Assembly: GCA_017550285.1 (NCBI GenBank)
Contig: JAFZPP010000001.1
Location: forward strand, 102,254-166,253
DNA length: 64,000 nt
Origin: Oscillospiraceae bacterium
Lineage (GTDB): Bacteria; Bacillota; Clostridia; Oscillospirales; Ruminococcaceae
Direction: 5' to 3'
Made by a program: the position numbers and the translations under genes. The stretch's first letter is position 1; each line of letters opens with the position of its first letter. A model generated the notes under the pieces. It was not told where the DNA came from. It ran no database searches and saw only the letters and a list, made by a program, of their open reading frames with translations. This document shows positions 49,228 to 60,663 of this stretch, piece after piece.

Positions 49228-50325
49228 TCAATGATTTTCAGCAATCTTCTTGACCGAATCGCGGATGATCAGCTCGGGCATATAGACAACATCCTCAATC
49301 GTCTTCTGCGGCATGTTCATCTGATCCATGAGCATTTTTGCGGCGGTTTCACCGAGAATCTGATGCGGGTGGCGAACTGTCGTCAGCGCGACATCGCAGA
49401 GCACCGAGATTTTGGAATCGTCGATGCCGATAATCGAGATATCATCCGGCACACGGATATTATGCTCGCGGCAGAACCGCAGGAAGTTGATCGCAAGCTC
49501 ATCGTTGTAGCAGACAATCGCCGTAGAATCGCGGATAATCGCCATGAGCTTCTTCTGCGCATAATAGAACAGCTCGCTCTTGTCGCCGGTTGCGAACCAG
49601 AGTACATTTTTCTCAGCGGTGCGGACATTGTGACCGATGCAGCTGCGCATGAAGCCGCTGTAACGCTTATGTCCCTGAATATCATCCAGTGCGAAGATGC
49701 CGGAGATTTTCGTATGACCGCATTCAAACAGATAATCTGTTGCAATTTTGCCGGCAAGCTCATCGTTCATCGCGGTGAACGGGAAATCCGCCCACGGATA
49801 CTTTGCATTGAAGAATACAAGCGGTACGTGATTGCGCTTGATCTCCTGATAAAGCTCAGTATTCGGATTCGGCAGTGCACTCTTCGACGGCTCAACGATC
49901 AGACCCTGTACGCCGTTTGCGATCATTGTTTTCAGCGCTTCGGATTCCTCGAGCACCTGGTTATGCGTGATCGCAAGCTGCATCGCAATGCCTGCCTTGT
50001 TCAGCACGCTCTCGATACCGGTCACGATCTGCGGAAAAATATAATCGCTGAAATAAGTGGAAATGACGCCGACGCTTTTCAGTGCTGCCGGCTTCTCGAG
50101 CTTCGCATCCTCAGTCTTCTTGACGAATGTACCGCTGCCGCGTACACGGCAGATGATATCATCCCCTTCCAGACACTTGAGTGCCTGCCGGACAGTCTGT
50201 CTGCTGACACCGTGAATCGAGCAAAGCTCATTCTCCGAGAGAAAGCGATCATTCGGGTGCAGATTCTTGGATGCGATATATTTCTTGCTCCATTCGACAA
50301 TCGCCATGTATTTGTATCCGTCCAT
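49228..50325 (-). CDS. AraR-like repressor (GntR DNA-binding domain plus LacI-type sugar domain)
   Basis: 365 residues. The N-terminal GntR winged helix (about 1-70) shows LSENELCSIHGVSRQTVRQAL and RVRGSGTFVKK. Residues about 82-360 are a periplasmic-binding-like effector domain: VGVISTYFSDYIFPQIVTGI, GVQGLIVEPS, YLFECGHTKISGIFALDDIQGHKRYSGF, AIVCYNDELAINFL. This fusion is the architecture of AraR, the arabinose-responsive repressor of B. subtilis. GGAGGG precedes the ATG. Its own promoter has an AraR-like site downstream of the -10 box, consistent with autoregulation. Confidence 0.88.
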   Translation of the reverse strand: MDGYKYMAIVEWSKKYIASKNLHPNDRFLSENELCSIHGVSRQTVRQALKCLEGDDIICRVRGSGTFVKKTEDAKLEKPAALKSVGVISTYFSDYIFPQIVTGIESVLNKAGIAMQLAITHNQVLEESEALKTMIANGVQGLIVEPSKSALPNPNTELYQEIKRNHVPLVFFNAKYPWADFPFTAMNDELAGKIATDYLFECGHTKISGIFALDDIQGHKRYSGFMRSCIGHNVRTAEKNVLWFATGDKSELFYYAQKKLMAIIRDSTAIVCYNDELAINFLRFCREHNIRVPDDISIIGIDDSKISVLCDVALTTVRHPHQILGETAAKMLMDQMNMPQKTIEDVVYMPELIIRDSVKKIAENH

Positions 50326-50381
50326 ATAACCCTCCTAATTATCTCTTTTTTGAAGTAAAATCATGCTGTTTTTCAGACACG

Positions 50382-50436
50382 GTACAAGTTACATACATCT
50401 TAATTATATTATACGTGCATGTCACATAAAAATCAA
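50382..50436 (-). promoter_or_regulatory. Promoter of the AraR-like gene with operator-like site
   Basis: TTGATT (50431-50436), 17-bp spacer, TATAAT (50408-50413). Downstream, at 50382-50391, the minus strand carries TAACTTGTAC, the same 10 bp found before the transport operon. Confidence 0.6.
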
Positions 50437-50462
50437 CAGATAAAACGCAGAAATAATGGACA

Positions 50463-50492
50463 ATCCACATGTATTTACAAATACATGTGGAT
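50463..50492. repeat. Perfect 30-bp inverted repeat
   Basis: Two 14-bp arms (ATCCACATGTATTT and its exact complement) around a 2-bp centre, in the gap between the AraR-like promoter and the ABC-2 permease gene. No T-run follows on either strand, so an operator is as likely as a terminator. Confidence 0.6.
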
Positions 50493-50534
50493 ATTTGTCC
50501 GCTTTGATACAAGTAAAGAGATAATTTCGGCGTT

Positions 50535-51338
50535 TCAGGAGCCCGTTCCGCTGTATTTCAAGGCGCCGAACATCCAGAATTTATAGCTCAGGAAGAAGAA
50601 CAGTATACCGATCAGCGGCGAAATCCACGAGAGCAGCGGCACCGCATCCGGTCTCAGAATCACAAGGCTCGGGTAATATGCGATAAAGGCGATCGGCATA
50701 ATAAATGTGAAAATGAAGCGGAATCCCTTATTGAAAATCGTAACCGGATACTTTGCATAATCGCGGAAACGATTGACAAAATCCATGACGTAAAACGAGT
50801 TCTGAATCCAGAAACATGTCGCAGCTGCTGCATTTTGCAGCGATATCATAATCAGGGATGCAGTCAGCAGAAAGACGATCATTTTCAGAATCATCAGCAC
50901 CGAGCAGCCGAGCCCGAGCTTCACCCATGCAAAAATCAGTGTGCCGAGTCCGAAGGCAAGCTGTCCTAAGCCCTTGACGTCAAAAACCTCGGACTGGAAA
51001 TAGAAAAACAGATTGATCGGGCGGAAGCAGTATTTGATAAAATCTCCGGAGTAGACATATTGCCGCAGGCTCCAGTTGTTATCAAAAAAGCACTGTACAG
51101 GTGTCAGAGAGACCAGCGAAAAACCATACAGGAAGAGGATTTCGTAGTATCCCCAGCCGTTGATCGACGGAAAGCGCCTGAACAGAATCCAGAAGCTGAT
51201 AAATCCTGCTATATTCGTACAGATCATGCCGATTGTGGAAATAATGAAATCCGCGCGGTAGCTCATCTTGCTTTTGAGGTCCTGTGCAAGAATTTTCAAG
51301 TAAATACGGAAATAGAAGCCGAATCCTTTTTGTTTCAT
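50535..51338 (-). CDS. ABC-2 family transporter permease B
   Basis: About 267 residues, six predicted membrane segments, of the ABC2_membrane/DUF990-like type. Starts MKQKGFGFYFRIYLKILAQDL; a GYYEILFLYGFSLVSLTPVQC helix pair and a C-terminal MPIAFIAYYPSLVIL region are visible. ATG 51338 has GGAGG 8 nt upstream. Last gene of a three-gene exporter operon; the pair of permeases probably forms a heterodimer. Substrate unknown. Confidence 0.83.
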   Translation of the reverse strand: MKQKGFGFYFRIYLKILAQDLKSKMSYRADFIISTIGMICTNIAGFISFWILFRRFPSINGWGYYEILFLYGFSLVSLTPVQCFFDNNWSLRQYVYSGDFIKYCFRPINLFFYFQSEVFDVKGLGQLAFGLGTLIFAWVKLGLGCSVLMILKMIVFLLTASLIMISLQNAAAATCFWIQNSFYVMDFVNRFRDYAKYPVTIFNKGFRFIFTFIMPIAFIAYYPSLVILRPDAVPLLSWISPLIGILFFFLSYKFWMFGALKYSGTGS

Positions 51339-51342
51339 TTCA

Positions 51343-52146
51343 TCAGCCTCCATTCACTGTAATCTGCCGCAGCGAGCGGTTCCAGAATGCTGTGCTGATC
51401 AGTGTCAGCGCAAACGCCCAGAAAGCCTGCAAGCCGAGCGTCGTGCAGACAGTCTGCATATCCGGATCTGCATGCAGCAGCAGGGAGAGCGGCGCATTGT
51501 AAATCGCCTGAAACGGCAGATAAGATACAACCGTCCGCAGCCCGTCGGGAAAGAATGCCAGCGGAATCGTCGCACCGGAAAGCAGCAGGATGACAACCTG
51601 CTTCATGATATTGATACCCCAGATCGACTCCGTATAGAGACAGACCGTTCCGATGATGAAATCTATGCTGTAATTGATGACGATTGCCAGTACAACCGAA
51701 AGCACAAACCAGAGCAGATTGATGCCGAGCGGGATCGCGCCGTGCGTCACAACGGATACTATAATAAATGTCGGCAGGAAGGTAAATAAAAACTGCGTGG
51801 CAAATGAACCGGAATAGGACCAGAACAGATACCGCCGGTAAGGCATCGGTTTCAGCAGGTCAAGCACGATCTTGCCGGACTGGATGCTCCGCCCGATATC
51901 CCAGACAAGATACATTTCCAGAAATCCGTTGAGCGCCGTCGCAAGCACCAGATAAATCAGCGTATCCGTAAAGGTCATGCCGTTGACGACATCGGTATCG
52001 ACAGACGCATAAATCGCCTTCCACAGGAAATAAGTCACAGTCAGATACAGCAGATTGCCGATCACCATGATCAGGAATGACATGCGGAACTGCAATGACT
52101 CGATGATGCCTGCGCGCGTGAGGGTAACATACTTTTTCAGCTTCAC
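51343..52146 (-). CDS. ABC-2 family transporter permease A
   Basis: 267 residues with about six membrane segments, beginning MKLKKYVTLTRAGIIESLQF (a basic amphipathic start followed by hydrophobic helices) and including FMISFLVWKA-like second helix and LIYLVLATALNGFLEMYLVW. The start is GTG, overlapping the ATPase stop as GTGA, with GAGGAGGG upstream. Partner of permease B in the same exporter. Confidence 0.83.
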   Translation of the reverse strand: MKLKKYVTLTRAGIIESLQFRMSFLIMVIGNLLYLTVTYFLWKAIYASVDTDVVNGMTFTDTLIYLVLATALNGFLEMYLVWDIGRSIQSGKIVLDLLKPMPYRRYLFWSYSGSFATQFLFTFLPTFIIVSVVTHGAIPLGINLLWFVLSVVLAIVINYSIDFIIGTVCLYTESIWGINIMKQVVILLLSGATIPLAFFPDGLRTVVSYLPFQAIYNAPLSLLLHADPDMQTVCTTLGLQAFWAFALTLISTAFWNRSLRQITVNGG

Positions 52147-53144
52147 TTGACACCCTCCTCGTAGATTTTCTTGATGACCTCCTCCGTCGAGATTTCCTCG
52201 AGCTGCATATCGCGGATTTTGTAATCCTTTTGCAGCTTGTCCAGTACATGCATGACGGTCGATTTGGATTCATCGACGAGAATCGAAACCCATTCATCAT
52301 CGGCAGAAACGGAACATTCCGGCAGCTTTCCCGTAATCTCCTCCGCATACTGCTTCAGATCGCCCTTGATGCGGATTTTCAGCGTGCGGTAGGAGCCGAA
52401 AAACTGTTTCAGATGCGAGATATCGTTATCATAGAGCATCTTGCCCTTGTCGATGATCACGATGCGCCGGCAGAGTGCATCCACATCACCCATATCGTGC
52501 GTTGTCAGAATGACAGTTGTATGCTTCTGCTCATTGAGCGCGTGAATCAGCGTCCGGATTTTTGCCTTCATCGAAACATCCAGACCGATTGTCGGTTCAT
52601 CCAGAAAGACAATCTTCGGATTGTGCAGGAATGCCGCAAGAATATCACTCAGGGTTCGCTGTCCGAGTGACATCTGCCGGACAGGCTTGTGCAGCAGCGG
52701 TTCGATGTCAACAAGCGACTGATAAAAATTGAGCATCGCATCATAATCCGCATCGGGAATCTGATAAATGTCCTTGAGAATTTTGAAGGATTCAATCAGC
52801 GGCAGTGCCCACCAGAGCTGCGAACGCTGCCCGAAGACAACGCCGATCTCCTGCGCATTTTTTGTCCGGTTCCTGTACGGCACATTGCCGCCGACCAGTA
52901 TCTCACCGGAGGTCGGCTCCAGTACGCCGGTCATCATTTTGATCGTCGTGGATTTTCCGGCGCCGTTCGGTCCGAGATAGCCGACGATCTCGCCCTGTCC
53001 GATCTGCATGGAGATATTGTCCACGGCGCGCACAATCTTATAATCACGCGAAAACAGATCGCGGATGCTGCCCTTTAAGCCCTCGTGCCGGTTGAGCACC
53101 TTGAATTCCTTGACGACGTTTTTAATCTCAATAATCGGTTCCAT
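52143..53144 (-). CDS. ABC-2 family transporter ATP-binding protein
   Basis: 333 residues. Walker A GPNGAGKSTTIKMMTGVLEP, Q-loop GVVFGQRSQLWWALP, signature MSLGQRTLSDILAAFLHNP, Walker B KIVFLDEPTIGLDVSMK, and switch His in LTTHDMGDVDAL. This is the form that pairs with DUF990-type permeases. The C-terminal 70 residues are a regulatory tail. First gene of the operon behind its own promoter. Role (drug, peptide or lipid export) cannot be told. Confidence 0.9.
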   Translation of the reverse strand: MEPIIEIKNVVKEFKVLNRHEGLKGSIRDLFSRDYKIVRAVDNISMQIGQGEIVGYLGPNGAGKSTTIKMMTGVLEPTSGEILVGGNVPYRNRTKNAQEIGVVFGQRSQLWWALPLIESFKILKDIYQIPDADYDAMLNFYQSLVDIEPLLHKPVRQMSLGQRTLSDILAAFLHNPKIVFLDEPTIGLDVSMKAKIRTLIHALNEQKHTTVILTTHDMGDVDALCRRIVIIDKGKMLYDNDISHLKQFFGSYRTLKIRIKGDLKQYAEEITGKLPECSVSADDEWVSILVDESKSTVMHVLDKLQKDYKIRDMQLEEISTEEVIKKIYEEGVK

Positions 53145-53214
53145 TTTTTCTTCTCTCTTTCTGATTTACAGCAATATCTTTTCGTTTTTCTGCAATATAC
53201 TATATTATAGTTGT

Positions 53215-53243
53215 ATTATACCATAAATAGAAATAAAATGCAA
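53215..53243 (-). promoter_or_regulatory. Promoter of the ABC-2 exporter operon
   Basis: TTGCAT (53238-53243), 17-bp spacer, TATAAT (53215-53220) on the minus strand. Confidence 0.75.
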
Positions 53244-53277
53244 TATACCAAAGGTATACAAAATGATTGCAGGGCAG

Positions 53278-53308
53278 GAAACCGCGGAAGCATCAGCTCC
53301 GCGGTTCC
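53278..53308 (-). terminator. Hairpin after the GH43-like gene
   Basis: Stem AACCGCGGA / TCCGCGGTT, extended by GG/CC, just before the GH43-like stop codon is passed on the minus strand. No strong T-run. Confidence 0.55.
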
Positions 53309-53311
53309 ATA

Positions 53312-55885
53312 TTATAACAGAATATGCTTGAGTCCTGTCAGATCGGCAGCATTCAGGATGCCGTCATCATTCATGTCGCCCTGCTTCCACTGTTTCAGCG
53401 TACCGGCAGTCAGCAGATATTTTTGCAGCATGACTGCATCGGCAATACTGACCGCACCGTCCCCGTTGACATCACCCTTTTTCGGTTCTGTCTGCGCATC
53501 ACCGGCGATTTCCTTCTGCGTCAGTGCGCAGCGGTAGATTCGGATATTATCGAGTAATCCGCTGAATCCGACATCATCCGCATAAAACGATTTGCCGAAA
53601 TACACATGCAGCTTGCTGCCCATATCCGCCGGAACTGTCGTTAAGTCGGTTGTCTGCTGCACAAGCGCACCGTTTTTATAAAGCCGCGCCGTCGAACCGT
53701 TGACGGACAGCGCATAGCTGTTCCAGCCGGTGTTATCCGAATCATAACGCATACCGGTTTCGCCGCGCCATGTATCGACCGTTGTCTGGAAGCGGAAATG
53801 ATCGTCGGCAACCTTGAAAAATGCATATTTATCTTCATTTTGTCCAAGTGCAAAGGTGAAGAAATCGCCGGTCGAATCCGATTTTACATCCATGCAGATC
53901 GTATAATCGCGGCAGCCGTCCAGCAGACCGTCCGGCAGAGCAGCATAATTTGCAGCATCGCCGTCGAAGAACAGTGCTTTGCCGGTTTTGCCGTCCGTCA
54001 CGACCGGCAGCTGACCGGTCAGCTTCATGTCATTGCCGTTTCCGGTCAGATCGGGAACCGTCCCCTGCCCGCCGGATTCAAAATCATACGCCGCAGCCGG
54101 TTTCGGCATCTCCGCATCCTGCACCGGCTTGCCGTAAATCTTCATCTCGTAGACTGTCGGCGTATACCAGTTGTTGTTCGGATTGTTTTGCAGCGTCGCA
54201 TTTTTCACATTCAGACGGACATACCGTGCCTTGCCGGAAAGCAGATCACTGTTGAAGCCATAGGTATTGGTAATCGAATCATCGTTTTTATCCGTGCGGT
54301 CAAGCAGCTTTGTCCAGTTGTCGCCATCCAGACTGCCCTCAACCGTATAGGTGTAGTACCCTTCCGAGCCCTTGCAAATATACCATGAGGTCTGAATGTT
54401 GCCGAGCTCGCAGACCTGCTGCAAATCAACCTGCAAATAGAAGGGCCATTTCTTGGAATCCCCGATTGCAGCAAACGCAGACTGATAGGAGCCGTCCACC
54501 GCCTTTGCAGCGGAATCACCGGATTTTGCAGCGATTGACGCCGTCGCGGGCTGATCCTGTGAAAGCAGCTTTCCCTGCTGTACCGGATACAGATCGCCTG
54601 TTTTTGTATTATATTTGAAATAAGGATAGTAATCATAAAATGCGAAGCCGTTGTCAAAATACAGCGGACACAGCGTCGTGCCGCTCGTCGAACTGCCGCG
54701 CAGCCAGCGATAGGCATGCATCAGATAATTGCGGTCCTGCAAATTGACAATCCAGCCGGACTGAGAGGAGAAGGTCGAGCTGTTGCCGATGCTGCGCAGA
54801 CCGCTCCATTTGCCTTCGAGGTTGTCTGTCACGGCATAGGCGCCGCTGCTCGGATACCAGCCCGCCGCCTGCGAGGTAAACAGGAAATAATATCCGTTTT
54901 TCTTGATGAGATTCGGAAACTCGCGGTACTGATCGTCAAACAGTGTCGTGACAACCTTCGTGACATCGCTGTAGTCGGCATTCATCCGGAAGATGTACAT
55001 TGTTTTATTCGCACCTTCGCCGCTTTTATTCGCCGCAGCAATCAGATAGCCGGTGCCGTCATCATCAAAGAAGACCGCCATATCGCGCACCTGAATATCC
55101 AGCGGATTATAAACATGGTGCACGGTAAAGCTGCCGCCCGGCGTACCGGTAATGACAAGTGCCTTGCCGTCCTTATAGCCGTCTGGCTGTTCCCAGTGTG
55201 CCCAAACTACCACCTTATTCGCTGACTCGACATACTCAATATGCACGGATTCAATCTTGCAGCTTTCGAGTGCAGAATTCTGCGAACTGTCTGCAACATT
55301 GCGCTCATTGCCGAAGTGTATGCCGTCCGGAGATGTTGTTTCCGCGAGATAGATATCATTCTTGCCTGCGTGTTTTTTCAGCGCATAGCTGTAATAGGTA
55401 TTGCCGACCTTATAACCGCTTGTTTCATAGACCAGACTGCTCCCCTTCTGATTGTCATAGGTATTCAGTCCGGACGGCAGTGCGCAGGGCTCCAGTGTCT
55501 TGACCGAGGAATATTGTGTCCCCTTGTCTGTTTCGACTGCAAGCTGATAATAATATGTTTTACCTGTCTGCAAATCCGGATCGGAGCAGGATTTTCCGGT
55601 TCCGCTGTATACCGGAATATAGCCCGTTTCCGCATCCTCGGAGCGGTAAAGCACATAGGATTTTGCAGAAAGCGTCGTATCCCATTGCAGCGCGCCCTGA
55701 TCCGCCTGACTGCTGCCGTTGATACAGTACAGGTTTCCGACGAGTCCGATCTCCTTTGAAACTGTCTCCGACGCCTGCCGCGGCGCATCTGCCGCAAAGC
55801 TCAGAACCGGCAGCAGCCAGCCCGCCGTCAGAATCCCGCTGAGCCATGCACAGAGCACGGTGTTCCGCTGATTTGTATTTCTCAT
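53312..55885 (-). CDS. GH43-like glycosidase with F5/8C (CBM32-like), LamG-like domains and dockerin
   Basis: Secreted protein of about 857 residues. Signal peptide (1-32), a fibronectin-III-like domain (about 38-130), then a five-bladed propeller catalytic region (about 135-440) with GH43-type features (SPDGIHFGNERNVADSS, ESVHIEYVESANKVVVWAHW, RDMAVFFDDDGTGYLIAA, YREFPNLIKKNGYYFLFTSQ). The substrate is uncertain; the layout recalls exo-beta-1,3-galactanase-type GH43 enzymes. An F5/8-type C domain (about 455-595), a LamG-like domain (about 600-780) and a C-terminal dockerin (GDVNGDGAVSIADAVMLQKY and GDMNDDGILNAADLTGLKHI) follow. ATG 55885 is preferred for GGCGG 7 nt upstream and the signal peptide; earlier ATGs exist at 55906 and 55918. 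Confidence 0.8.
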   Translation of the reverse strand: MRNTNQRNTVLCAWLSGILTAGWLLPVLSFAADAPRQASETVSKEIGLVGNLYCINGSSQADQGALQWDTTLSAKSYVLYRSEDAETGYIPVYSGTGKSCSDPDLQTGKTYYYQLAVETDKGTQYSSVKTLEPCALPSGLNTYDNQKGSSLVYETSGYKVGNTYYSYALKKHAGKNDIYLAETTSPDGIHFGNERNVADSSQNSALESCKIESVHIEYVESANKVVVWAHWEQPDGYKDGKALVITGTPGGSFTVHHVYNPLDIQVRDMAVFFDDDGTGYLIAAANKSGEGANKTMYIFRMNADYSDVTKVVTTLFDDQYREFPNLIKKNGYYFLFTSQAAGWYPSSGAYAVTDNLEGKWSGLRSIGNSSTFSSQSGWIVNLQDRNYLMHAYRWLRGSSTSGTTLCPLYFDNGFAFYDYYPYFKYNTKTGDLYPVQQGKLLSQDQPATASIAAKSGDSAAKAVDGSYQSAFAAIGDSKKWPFYLQVDLQQVCELGNIQTSWYICKGSEGYYTYTVEGSLDGDNWTKLLDRTDKNDDSITNTYGFNSDLLSGKARYVRLNVKNATLQNNPNNNWYTPTVYEMKIYGKPVQDAEMPKPAAAYDFESGGQGTVPDLTGNGNDMKLTGQLPVVTDGKTGKALFFDGDAANYAALPDGLLDGCRDYTICMDVKSDSTGDFFTFALGQNEDKYAFFKVADDHFRFQTTVDTWRGETGMRYDSDNTGWNSYALSVNGSTARLYKNGALVQQTTDLTTVPADMGSKLHVYFGKSFYADDVGFSGLLDNIRIYRCALTQKEIAGDAQTEPKKGDVNGDGAVSIADAVMLQKYLLTAGTLKQWKQGDMNDDGILNAADLTGLKHILL

Positions 55886-56191
55886 TGTATCGCCGCCTTT
55901 TCTCATTGATTCAGTCATCCCCCTACCATACTATTATATATGAAATGATACCGATTTGCAATAGCTTATTCTATCTTTTTTCATGCATTTCCCAAGCAGC
56001 AGACCGCGCAGACAATACAGATTCGGGCGATAAAACATACATCATATTTCAATCGCCGCAGAAAGTTATCACATTTTCCGTCAGATGTCTGTTAGATGTA
56101 TTTCCAAAGCGCAAGAAATGAGGAAAAGTTGTCCGAGTCCACAATACATGCAAAGAACTGTAATTCTTACACAATATCTATACTTTTTACA

Positions 56192-56220
56192 TTGATGAAC
56201 CTATGAAAATCAATTATAAT
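56192..56220 (+). promoter_or_regulatory. Promoter of the GH2 / beta-helix operon
   Basis: TTGATG (56192-56197), 17-bp spacer, TATAAT (56215-56220). The remaining gap between the divergent GH43-like and GH2 genes (55886-56191) shows nothing else that I can support. Confidence 0.75.
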
Positions 56221-56223
56221 TAA

Positions 56224-60621
<4,398 letters not shown>

Positions 60622-60663
60622 AGAAAAAAAGCAAAAACAAAAAATCAGAAATGGGGGAATTTT

